A DNA stretch of 64,000 nt. Source: Zeugodacus cucurbitae. Taxonomy: Eukaryota > Arthropoda > Insecta > Diptera > Tephritidae. Location: assembly GCF_028554725.1 (NCBI RefSeq), contig NC_071667.1:70499501-70563500 (forward strand). Direction: 5' to 3'. Shown piece after piece: positions 49,953 to 60,806 of the stretch. The first letter of the stretch is position 1. Each line of letters starts with the position of its first letter. The position numbers were made by a program, and so were the translations under genes. The notes under the pieces are model-generated. The model saw only the letters and a list, made by a program, of their open reading frames with translations. It had not been told where the DNA came from and searched no databases.

Positions 49953-52900
49953 TATATCATTATTTTGTCTTTTTCTTTTGTAATGTACATATGTACAATT
50001 TATGTGTGCAAGTTTATTTTCCCTGCCAGACATCGATGTTTTATTGCGTCTACACATTTGAGTAAATCAATATGATTATGTGAATATCTAATTAATTGCC
50101 TTGAAAATGTAATCAATAAGGCAATTAAATAAAGATTACATAAAGGTTTAATGCTTCAACTTTACTTAAAGAAATAATAAAATAATATCTGCTTCATGCA
50201 TGTTTATGTAGAGAATAAGGTAACATTCTACCGATTATATAACGGCCTGTGGATAGGAAATATTTTAAGAATAAAGCAAATACGAAAAGTGCTACCATGA
50301 AGTCGAGGGAGAATGTCTGAGTGTATATTTTGAAGCACAGTTTGTCGATAATTGCATCAACTTGTAACTACAGATGCTTTATATAAAATAATAGTTGTTA
50401 AGTGTATTGTTTATTATGTGTACTTGTTTGTATTCGTATATCCGTAACTAACTTTTAGAAATACATTGCCCCAAATCCCTTGTGGATAAAATTAAAACGC
50501 ATTGGTAACGATAGATTCACTAATAATAGAAGAAATATGTACGCAATTTCTATAGCAGAAGTTATATACCAACAACAGAGGACAGAAATACCGATTACAG
50601 ACGACTTAATTGTTTAAGGATGTGTTAATATTTTGCTATTTGGAACCCTACAATGTCTGTCTTATCAACTATATGTAAACCAGATAGCCATAGCGCATTC
50701 CTATCTGCAATAAATATGCAAATTGTCTCGAATATCGACAGTTGTGATTTTTAAAGGAATGCAGAAGTCTCGGCATGAATGTCAATTTTGTATTTACATA
50801 CACACTGTTATGTGTAGAGAGAGAAAGAGTGTAAAAGCACCCAGTACCAAAAGTATATATTAGATATAGGCACGTGTGTGATATGTGGATTAAACTCGCA
50901 TTCCGAATATTGCACATAAGTACAGTGTATAATGGTTATCAAATGCCCCAGAACGCATGCATGCTGATATTCATAATATATGTATAAGCAAGTGAGCATT
51001 GAAATTACGTAACTATAATTAAGTTGTAGTCGTGTCATTTATTTCAATAAAAACACAAATTTAAAAATTTTAAAAATTTAATATTGCTGAAGGTTAATAG
51101 TTTATTATTTCGATATTGGTAACATTCTTTCACTTCTTCATCCAATATATTTTCGTTAATATATGTATTTTATTATCACAGAATCCCCATAAGCCACTTT
51201 CTTATATTTCACATTAAGAGTTAATTCATTAATTTTTCACCAAAATCGCTCAATTACTGAAGCTTAAGAAGACTAATTGCTTTATACATATGTATGTACA
51301 TATAATTATTATTTAATATAAACTTAATTACAGTGCCCTCATATGTATAAAGGTTTCATTATTTGTTATCTTAACATTTGCCATCCTTCGCTAACTGCAC
51401 AGATTAAGCTACCACCCTACTCGTCGAGCAGCTGTTAGTAGCGGCTACCAGTTAATTATCTACTCATATTCCAACAAAGCCACAGACACATTTTTCTTTG
51501 TTCTTCGTGATTTATAGCTTCTAAGAGCGCGTTTTTGTGTATATTGCATTGTTTTTGTATTTTTTGTATTATTTTATTTTTGATTTTTTTTGTTTTTGCT
51601 CGTGCAAGCAATCAATAATTCTTGCATTCTCTTCATTCGATGCGATAAAAATAAGATTATCAATCAATGGCCATAATATTCTAGGTTTTTTTTTTATTTA
51701 ACAAATATTATTTTTTACGAAATTTCATATTAACTTTCGCTAATTATAAAAATAACAAGAGTTCTCAATTAGTAGCGCACACAAATAAATACATATATCA
51801 ATATAAACTATTCGCAAAGAGGGAAAAATACTAAATATGTGCAAATCTCAGCCATAATACCGTCAATCAATATGTTTGATATCATAAAAACAGATGTCAC
51901 GAGCGGCATAAATTATCACCAAAGCACAAGCGAATATAACCCATACAGATGCGAGTATATACAAATGGATTACATATTTAAATTATATAATTTATTTGTA
52001 TTTTTCCCTTTAACATAAAACACTCATACACTTCGCTGTACGGTTACCATAGTATTATTGTTGTTGCTATACATAAATATAAGTTGTTGGATCCGTAAAC
52101 TTATGGCGATTGAGGCGTTAAATCAGCGAAGTTGACGATAAGTTGAAGAGCACGTGCACCTGCTAATGATATGCAATTAACTAAGTTCTCTCCATGCTCA
52201 TGTGTGTGTTTGTTGTGTATGTTTGAGCTTTGTGGAAGTTGTATCTTCTTCTAAACAAATGCTAAGATTTTTTATCGAAGATGTATGCAAATTCAATAAA
52301 AAAGTTATTGGAATGAAAGTTGCCGAGTCATTGGAAAACAAGTTTTTGTCTACAGAAATCTTCTTAGAAGCACAAAACCCGAAATGGAAATGGCAAATAG
52401 GGTTTCATTTTAGAAACCAGAGGCTTTTGGAAAAGTTTAGTTTCTTATTTACCAAATACATAAACATCAATGTATACTCCAGTACATACATGTATGGTAG
52501 CCCATATGTTCGGATTACAGCAAACAATTCACCTACAGTGATACCAAAAGAAAATTCTAACATTTCCAAGAAGAATCTCCGACATGTTAATAAGCAATGA
52601 AAAGGTATTGATTGCAAAGCGCGTCTGGTTGTACTGATTGTCATTTCGGTGAACTTAATATTTTAGGGAATGAGTTTCCACGCTGTCATGAGGTTATAAA
52701 TATCTGTCTATTTGAATAACCGTTAAGTGATTTATTCTTTCACGATGAGCCGCTGCTTTCAATTTATAGCATTCACGTGGTTATAACCGGTCTCATCAAG
52801 CCCCATAAAATTCATGCACGAGTTGGAAAAAACGTAAATGAAAATTTATTTACAAATATGTACACATGGGGAAAAGCAAAAGGCTGCGGTCATTGGTTCG

Positions 52901-55289
52901 TCCTCGCACCTTCGCTTAAGTGAACATAGTCAACCGCATGCTTGTCCTTTACGTCTAGCGTGAAAATTTCCAAAGCTGTAAAATTGCTTAGCAAATAAAT
53001 TGGTTATGGTCAGAAAAAAGGCTTTCAATGACCGTTGAAATATTTCTACTTTTTATTTTTTAAATGCGTATGGTAGAATGCATTCTTCTGTATTTGTATA
53101 TCATAAAAAATTAATATGTTACATTATAAAATCAGTTATCTCCCGCCTAGATTGTAAGGTGTGAAATTCACAGTTAATATACAATTTTTGTTTATGCAAA
53201 GTGGTAGATAAATGATTATCTTTTATCTTTGATGTTTGCGCTGACAGTATTTTAACAACTCAAATTTGTCAAACTCAACAAAATATCTGCTAATTACTCT
53301 TACTTGTGCTAACGTAGTACTGAGAGATAGTGAGAAAGAGAAAGTGAGCAGAAATAATAAATTTGCCATGTCATGCTATATAATGAAATTAAAAAAATAG
53401 TTCAGTAAGTTCAACTCAGGACACTCCTTGCGACTAACTCTTTATTTTAGCGGCTACACCGCAATTTCATGGGCTTAACTGGTATTACAACCTAAGCTTC
53501 GTCACCCTTTATTTATTTGCCTAAAATTTGCCTAAAAGGCGCCTCACATAATCCTTGTTGATTTCATGTTTTAAGTCAGCAAAATTCTAAAATACCGTTG
53601 TATCCTACATCCCAAATAGCAAAGAGTAATGGCCTAGTTCGCAAAGAATTTCCACTGAAGAAGAAGGTAAGCGAACGCAATTAGGCTTAACTGTTGGGAC
53701 TTGGAATGTCGAGCGGTAAAATATGGGCACGTAAGAAAGTGAAAGGGGCGGACCGACGAAAAGCGTTAAATGACACTGGCTCGGTGTTCGGTAGCTCAAA
53801 CGCTAAACATCTGAGCACCCACGCACATACTACTTGTGAAAGTACTTTGAATTACCGAAAATTTTACACCTTTCTCATTTTGCTGACAACGTCTGGGGGA
53901 AGTCGTTAATTGTCAACGGAGAGGAGGTGTTAGAACAGTTTTAAGCTGTTTGTTGGTAAATGTATGTATTACTTACGTACCAATATATCTGCAATATTAG
54001 CCGTGTCAGATTAATTAATTATTTTTGTCGTCAAACATTCGTGTATATTCCACCAACAGAATTTTTTACCTTTCTATATGCTCATGTGTTCAACTGTATG
54101 CATATGTATAATAAATAGCATTATTTTTGAATTTATCTCGTAGTCCCTAATGCCCCACTTTTTCAAAGTTTCAAGAACATTGCATTGCACAGATTTCACT
54201 TGCCGGTTGGAGTAATTTCCTTTCGAAAATTATTCGTAAAACTCCTCATTCTAGAAACAATAGCTACTGACAGACAATAAAAGTTATATTTTTTCAGTTA
54301 GTGAAAACCCTTTATGCAAAAATGTCATGATATAGTTATTAAGTTTCAATAATATCATTGGAGAAAATGGCGTCCTGTCGTATGAGTAACTTTTCATGTA
54401 TGGAATGTTAAATTATTTTATCAAACCGTTTAATTTTAGTTTAAATTATTTGTATATGAAAGAAATGAAAGAATTTTATTACGTATTTAGCGGTCTGTAC
54501 GTAATTAGAGATTGAAATAAATTAAGCGTTTTGTTTTTATCTTATCTTTTTTAATATATGTTTATAAATGTTCTTATTTTGACTTTAAAATCGCTTAGTT
54601 TGCGAATGCATTACAATACATCGTTCTGCAATTTGAACTTGTTCGAGTTTCCGCTCCATTTTATTGTTGACGTGTGTGTGAGTTTTCGCACAAGCACTGC
54701 TGAGGTTTTGTGAACTTTGAACTTTAGCTTTTGCTGTCATTCTGCTGAATTTACGACATACATGAGTTCGGTATGTTGGAAAGTTTATATAAAGAAACAA
54801 ACGACCCCGGATTAGAGTTAAAGCAAAATGCAAACACATATGTTTTGTTCCAGCTGACTGCTTGGCGAAATTGACAAACCGCAAAATGGCAAAAAGTAAG
54901 ACCCATTAAATTACAGTAAAGGCGAACATGTTTTTATATATTTAGCTATTTAAATATGTGTAACAAATAATTTGCATAGGAATAAACGACATAGAGGTTT
55001 ACATATTTCTATTTGCATGTTTGACTGACAAATGAAGTTCAATTTGCAATTTAAATAGAGACACACACGGATGGAGCATCAAGTAACATATTTTTCTCTA
55101 TTTTACAGCCAACGCCGCGCCACATGCAAATAAAATGAAATTTCACACCAGCAACTAAGTTCCACTCCTTCCAATATACACCTTCCTCCAACTAAAAAAT
55201 ATGCATTTTTACGCCCACAACTGGCAACGGTTGCCTTTGCCTCCGACACTTTGGCCAATTCGCAGCTCTTTGCCTTTGACTCGTCCTCC

Positions 55290-55581
55290 ATGGTGGATCT
55301 TCAGCAGCTGCTGCAGAGCGAAGCGTTCAAGCATAATATGTCACTGACATTGAATATCTCCACCGAGAACCTGACGGATCTATTAAACACAGCGCAGCTC
55401 AATCAGACCTGGCAGTCGCCGCAAGAACAACAGCTCCCTATGTCCGTGTTGATATTTGTGGCTGGTGTGTTGGGTAATCTCATCACATGCATTGTCATAT
55501 CGCGTAATAAATTCATGCACACCGCCACCAATTTCTATCTCTTCAACTTGGCGGTGTCGGATTTGACGTTGCTGCTGTCAG
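55290..55581 (+). CDS. Receptor coding exon: N-terminus, TM1, start of TM2
   Basis: The acceptor TTTTACAG ends at 55,108 and the donor CAG|GTGGGT lies after 55,581, giving phase 1. I chose the start ATG at 55,290 because it is the first in-frame ATG after a TAA at 55,131-55,133. The exon codes for 97 residues and one base. The first 50 or so form an extracellular tail with four N-glycosylation sequons (NMS, NIS, NLT, NQT). TM1 (VLIFVAGVLGNLITCIVI) carries the conserved GN, and TM2 begins at ATNFYLFNLAVSDL with the conserved Asp. Relative to the arm C relic, about 66 bases are missing before NSQLFAF, so the ancestral start may have been further upstream. Confidence 0.8.
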
Positions 55582-55751
55582 GTGGGTCTCATTTGTGTCA
55601 GACACATTTTGTATAAAATTAATACAGACTTAAAATGACTTTAAACGATATACATATATACTATATACTACAGTATTGTACGAGCTAAATTTGAAACTTT
55701 AACAAATTTGATATATAAATTTTATATTTCCATTATATTTTCTTATTTTAG

Positions 55752-55917
55752 GTGCACCTCAAGACGTTTACAGTTATTGGTATCCCAATGCCTTTTCATT
55801 TGGCGATGTACTTTGCATTCTTGGCAGTGTCTTAACGGAGACAGCCACCAATGCAACCGTACTGACAATAACAGCATTTACCGTGGAACGTTACATAGCG
55901 ATATGTCATCCATTTCG
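55752..55917 (+). CDS. Receptor coding exon: end of TM2, ECL1, TM3 with ERY motif
   Basis: The acceptor TTATTTTAG ends at 55,751. The donor CG|GTGAGT follows 55,917. The frame joins the previous exon as Ser-Gly-Ala-Pro. It encodes APQDVYSYWYPNAFSFGD, a cysteine expected to form the TM3-ECL2 disulfide, then TM3 with NATVLTITAFTVERYIAICH, where ERY is the DRY-type G-protein coupling motif, ending at HPF(R). All of this is typical of the PRXamide receptor group. The exon has no stops. Confidence 0.8.
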
Positions 55918-56136
55918 GTGAGTACCAAGCGATTCGAAGCGATTAACGGTTTTCTTTCACTTTTCTGTTCAGCTGACACGTATAATTCGGCATCTCGTGC
56001 ACGGTAAGTTCAATGGGTTGTAAATGTCCATTGAAATTGTAGTAGTCTAGTGGTTACCTTTCCTTTCTCATAAATTTCCGTCCATTACACGTTCAAAGAC
56101 TTATTTGTTTGAGTTGCTTTCTCTACTCGTTCACAG

Positions 56137-56314
56137 ATTGGCAATCACTTTGTCGAACATGTTTTCGCCGTGTCGGGATTTATCTTCTTCGCTGGTTCCA
56201 TGACGACGATTTGTGTACTCTACGTCCTGATTGGCATAAAGTTGAAGCGGAGTCGCTTGCTCCAGGCAATGGCAAGGCGTAGTCTGGATGTGCATCGTGG
56301 AATCAGCGCTCAAA
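56137..56314 (+). CDS. Receptor coding exon: TM5 and intracellular loop 3
   Basis: The acceptor GTTCACAG ends at 56,136. The frame gives HVFAVSGFIFFAGSMTTICV (TM5), then VLYVLIGIKLKRSRLLQ and the loop ending HRGISAQ. In relatives the next residues lead into TM6. Here the open frame continues only to SDFS and TAA at 56,326-56,328. A weak donor AAA|GTGATT after 56,314 could splice to a further exon that I did not find in the window. In TM5 a serine stands where I would expect proline (AGSM). The preceding TM4 exon is missing. Confidence 0.7.
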
Positions 56315-56849
56315 GTGATTTTTCATAATTTTTCCCTGATATTATCGCTGTATAGATCACTCCACCGTACTATGTACTCAGCCTAATGTTTATTTTGTTC
56401 ATCATACGCAGAGCTGCACCCTTCCAATAAGACTGCCGTAACTTAATCTTTTAATAAAAACTCACAGTAGAGAAATACGCAATTGACACTTAAAATTATT
56501 TCATTCCATGGGCATATCAAATATTTACAAATTACTTTGCACATACGATTTTGTCACGCGTCTGTTGCGTCATTAAACAATGTGAAAATAGGTAAATAAA
56601 AAAAAAAAACAGTCAAAAAACAAACAAACCGAAATACCATTAGCCAGCCAAAGAATTACATATCTCTCTAACCCAAGTGTACGTTTTGCCAATCCCAGGC
56701 GCGGTTCCAGTTCAATACGCCTAAGCAAATATTTACATAATTTTGTGTTGGCGGCGCAAACAGCTCACCCACTGAAGACAATTAATATCATTTTAAGCCA
56801 CAACCCCTTGCCACAGTGACTCGAAAGCGTTTTATCGCGGATTCACTTT

Positions 56850-59800
56850 TCTTTGTAGGAGTCAGGTAATCGCGAAGCCTAATTCAAGAAGCACTTGTGG
56901 AATCGATAAATTACAGTTTTGCTTTGACAGACAGACAGCTTGGGTGAGAGTAGAGGGCAATTGTTTATTTTGGCACGAAGGTATATTTATTGACCCAGAA
57001 AATAACCAAAATCGCAATCAATAGAAAAACGTACATGTAGTTCGTCTATCGCCATTGTTGGTGAACACAACCGCAGCGAAATCGTCTGAAAGCAACAGCA
57101 GTTTAAATATTGGTTTGGAGTTAGAAAGCTTGGTGAACTTTTATACCATTCACTCAATAAAGTGCAGATGTTAAGGAGTTGTAAATACTGAACGAGCTAT
57201 CAGTCGTACATACCCACGTCGAGGAAAGTATAGTATCAAAATTTTGAGAATATTCTCTCAGTATGGTTCAAAATCTTTAGATGTGCACTGTGTTATGATG
57301 TTATACTTTGTTGCACTACTTCAACCAATCAACCATATCTTCGGTTAATACATCTTGCTGAATTATTTAGTTTTTATCTGCCTCTTTTAAAATCTTTAGT
57401 GAACTTATAAATGTATACATACGTAGCTTTTTACTAGAGACCACAACACTCGTTTGGCAAAGATTTCCGAATAGTTTTTCAAATTGGAAACCTCACCTGC
57501 ACCTATTGATTGCACCGCAGGGATAGAGCATTAGAGGAGGAAAAATGCACACATATATTTACAAGTTATAAGTGCCAAGCTTGCATGCGGTGCGTCTGCC
57601 AAAATCACTTCCCCCTGGTTGGAACAAGTGTATCCATCAGTGGAGAGAAATGTTGTACTTTGCAGAAGCTTTGAAATGTTCTAGTTGTTGTTGGTACATA
57701 CCAGTGTCTAGCTGCTATTTTATTATATTTTATGTGCACTGAGTGCACTTAAAGTGAAGGTTTGCTAACATTACCGTTGAAAAAAGAAGATTATATATCC
57801 ACTAAAAAAATTGCGGGCTCGTGAGTGTCATATGCTGTTTGAAAATGAAATTGTCTGCGAGTAAGCATCATGTTGAATTGTGAATGTGTAGGTGTGAGAC
57901 CAACCGTCCCGAAAATCTCAGAGTTATAAAAATCGAACAAAATTAAATCCGATTCACACATATCTATATCAAAAGTGGAGTGATCATATTTCTAAGCGCT
58001 TTGACCGCTGTAATCTCTTTATGTTCTTAAATATTCGCTTAATAACTCTTGGAATAGTAACGTATATGTAAATGTAGATGTATGTACTCGTAAATCATGT
58101 ATATAGACGTAGGATTTACGGTGTTCAATTGTCATAAAAATACATATATCTATAACTATAATTATATAGATTACTTCATGGCGCTTCAATAATGACAAAT
58201 GCTCGAAATAACTATAAAATAAACATTTGTCTGAAAATAAATATATAAAAAATGCAAGTGAGTTAGAAAATGAAGGTCAAATATTCGATGACCATCACAA
58301 ATAAAACAAATTGCCCTCTCACCCTTTTCTACTTACAGCAAGTCTGTGTATGCCTAACTGACCATTGACTTTCTCATTTCATATATATCGACATTGTTGA
58401 AGGCTAAATGAATTTCTCTCCACGAAAAAAACGATTGAAGAACACCAGAACACCAGCGTCCATATTATTTCTTTTTTATTAAATAATAATTATTTCCCAG
58501 AATAATAATAGTGGAGGTTATATGAGTACGATAAGGTTGAAGGGCTGGATTATTAATTTGATTTATAAATACGTACGTATGCATATACACACATCTTATG
58601 CTTCTTGAACTGGTCATATGTGATTATATCTATATTTATATCATTTTGTACAGACATACTCTTGTTTTTATATTATAAAGATTTCAATTATTTACTCTAA
58701 ATAATTTTTAAAGCAGCGTAGCTGAAAAAGCTCTCATATGGAATTATTTCATAAAGAAATTAATTGCATTCCATACCACTAATTTAATTACCTTTTTTTG
58801 TTGAGCGAAGAACTATTTCATAAAATTGAGTTAAAGTTACTACTAATCCCTAGACAGTTTTATTAGTGACTATAAAAAAAAACAAATTTTGTCCAGTAGA
58901 ACTTGTGAGGTCAATACTCACTACGTTGCTGTTTACTGATATAAAACTCATGAAAGTAAGACGTATGCAAACAGAAGCTAACAAAAGAGTAACAAATAAC
59001 TGTCTAATAAAAAATACTGAGTAATAAAAACGGAAATCTATGAAAATCACGAAACTACACGAGTCTGCAGAAGAGTCAGAGAAGAGTCCGTAGATTTTAT
59101 GTATACACGCCCATAACAATAAAGGCGAGGTCAGTTAAGAGTTCACAGGCCTACAACTTATACCTCATATATGCAACTCCTTAAATTACAGTTTTTAAAG
59201 CCGTATCGAGTTACTTTTCGATGAGCTGATGATATAAAAATATCGCATGCGAGAAAATATAAAATATTCGCAAGAAAATATGTACTTTGGTATTTATAGG
59301 TTTTTTGTTAAATTAGCCATTTTTAATGTAGCGCCCCATCGAAATGCAGTATGTAAATAAAATTCTCCATTAAAATTTGACCTTGCGTGTATTATTGAAC
59401 GGAATGAAATGATAACTATGAAAATATGTACAAGTGACATTGAAAAAATGTATTTAATAATTAAGCGCAACCCTCTGGAGTAAGCGAATGCGGCAAAATA
59501 GTATGACTCGAGAAACACTTCGAATGACATTGCAAATACTTGTGAGTGTTGAATGTTATGATACGGAAAATTCTTCGGAAGTACAGATATGCAGCGCAAA
59601 GCACAGATTGCAATTGCTTTGTTCAAGTGGAAATGAATATAGCGCAATGCGATACGATCCCCCTTTAAGTGCAGTAATGAAAGCCTGACGGCATCAGTAT
59701 GGTTAGTAGCACAAAAGCACTTACGTATATCAAATAAATAGCTTGATAGTGAGCAATACAAAAGCGCAGTGGAAAATCGTTAAAATGTGTTTAATGATAA

Positions 59801-60480
59801 AGAAGATATCGTATGAGCAAAATTACAATCGAACATTTTTGGTGGTGGACTCATGTTGAAATTTATAGAATGAGCATTAGAGCATTAGGGCTAGTTGATA
59901 ACTAAGACTATTTTTAGTGTAGACCATTTTCGATTTTTAAAAATCTCCTTAAGCGGTGTTAGGAGCCTCTTCTATTATCTCTAATGTCAGCACAATTTAC
60001 TTAACATGTTCGTAGATATGCAACAGAACAGGTAACAAGTTCTTGCTTATCTCACAACTTATTCTCCAGTGCCTCTAACTTTTATTTTGTAAGTTGGGAG
60101 AGTACTTTTGCAAAATATAATAGTTTTATTATTGCGTTTCCTCACATAGTCATATGTATGTACACATATAAACATATTTTCAAGGCACATATGTATATCT
60201 CATTTCATTAAACCTTGCGAAAGGTCATAAACTCAATATACCAATTGGAACAGTAAAATCCAGAGTGAAATCAAATATTTAATTGTGAAGTTTGAATTAT
60301 TTAGATCAACATCGCTGTCATAAATTCTGATCTAGTCTAGACTGATGGTGTAATTAAGAGCTTAAGAGTATTTAAAGTTAATAACTCATGAGAATTAAGT
60401 GCAAAACGTAATCGAAATTGGCACTATAAATTCTCTACTTTTAGATATATGTGGGTTTGTGGATTTGTTTATTTAAAACG
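56850..60480. other. Intergenic AT-rich DNA, no gene recognised
   Basis: I see no credible coding frame; the longest (59,294-59,761, minus, 155 codons) has no recognisable protein features. Alignment with arm C fades before 57,300. A copy of the ATCGCATGCGA-containing motif (about 59,225-59,262) resembles 32,055-32,095. An A-rich tract lies at 56,599-56,610. Confidence 0.5.
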
Positions 60481-60485
60481 TAAAG

Positions 60486-60618
60486 GTTTATTACCACATT
60501 TCTTTTAAAAGTTAAGAATAGTTCATTACAACGTTTATTTTAAAAGTTAAGAATAGTTTATTACAACGTTTGTTTTAAAAATAGTTCATTACAACGTTTA
60601 TTTTAAAAGTTAAGAATA
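60486..60618. repeat. 35-nt tandem repeat, four units, in the 3' region of the retrotransposon
   Basis: Units are at 60,486-60,520, 60,521-60,555, 60,556-60,583 (7 nt shorter) and 60,584-60,618. Each has the form GTT(C/T)ATTACAACGTTTATTT followed by TAAAAGTTAAGAATA, with small changes. In the transcription direction of the retrotransposon (minus) each unit contains AATAAA, the polyadenylation hexamer. It lies 164-296 bp downstream of the Pol stop and may belong to the 3' LTR or UTR; a second LTR is needed to decide. Confidence 0.85.
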
Positions 60619-60723
60619 TCCGTTTAACAAGTCAAAAAGGTTACCAGTGCCGTGTGTTCGCGTCCGCGTCTATTCCAACTCTGAGATCGTTCGTTTTATC
60701 CTACCCGCTTGTTCTCGCTACTC

Positions 60724-60806
60724 ATCTCTACTCGTTATCTTTCAGAGTTGCATGTTATTGTACTACTCTACTCGCTATCTTTCAGGGCTGTATGTTGTTG
60801 TATGTG
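60724..60806. repeat. Imperfect tandem duplication around the Pol stop codon
   Basis: Two imperfect copies of a segment of about 45 nt (CTACTCG(T/C)TATCTTTCAG(A/G)G...) lie side by side. The right copy runs into the end of the pol frame at 60,782. The left copy is in the untranslated region. Confidence 0.7.

Larger units (their letters stand above)
55109..56328 (+). pseudogene. Pyrokinin/CAPA-type neuropeptide receptor locus, damaged
   Basis: This is a class A GPCR gene of the insect PRXamide receptor group (pyrokinin, hugin and CAPA receptors; relatives of neuromedin U receptors), which signal at the plasma membrane in response to amidated neuropeptides. Two exons encode an intact start, an extracellular tail and TM1-TM3; a later exon encodes TM5. 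Between them the exon for the rest of intracellular loop 2, TM4 and extracellular loop 2 is missing. The only relic is a 31-nt piece at 55,973-56,003 with good-looking splice signals, but it is out of frame with in-frame stops. In a shifted frame it still resembles the loop after the ERY motif (an SRA-type end). TM6-TM7 were not found up to 64,000. I judge it a decayed paralogue; a recent deletion or assembly gap is the alternative. Among remembered fly receptors, PK1-R is the closest, without certainty. Confidence 0.75.
32400..56850 (-). repeat. Segmental duplication arm B (complete inverted unit)
   Basis: The reverse complement of 32,400-42,190 aligns with arm A, and the reverse complement of 40,800-56,850 aligns with arm C. 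This arm is thus the only one in the window spanning the whole unit. The stretch 40,800-42,190 is present three times (here, 1-1,580 and 30,674-32,120). Divergence between arms, judged by eye, is large, with many indels and blocks of good identity separated by unalignable DNA, so the duplication is old. The stretches not covered by other entries hold no credible gene. Confidence 0.87.

Noticed and set aside
52202..52600. 132-codon plus-strand frame as a gene
   Set aside because: The matching arm C block (23,260-23,480) does not preserve this frame; no protein features.
1..56850. The inverted duplication as a simple assembly or haplotype artefact
   Set aside because: The arms are heavily diverged and have different, independently inserted mobile elements, which allelic copies would not show. 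Not fully excluded without reads.
59294..59761. 155-codon minus-strand frame
   Set aside because: No recognisable domain, no good start context, no splice or promoter context; a frame this long can occur by chance.
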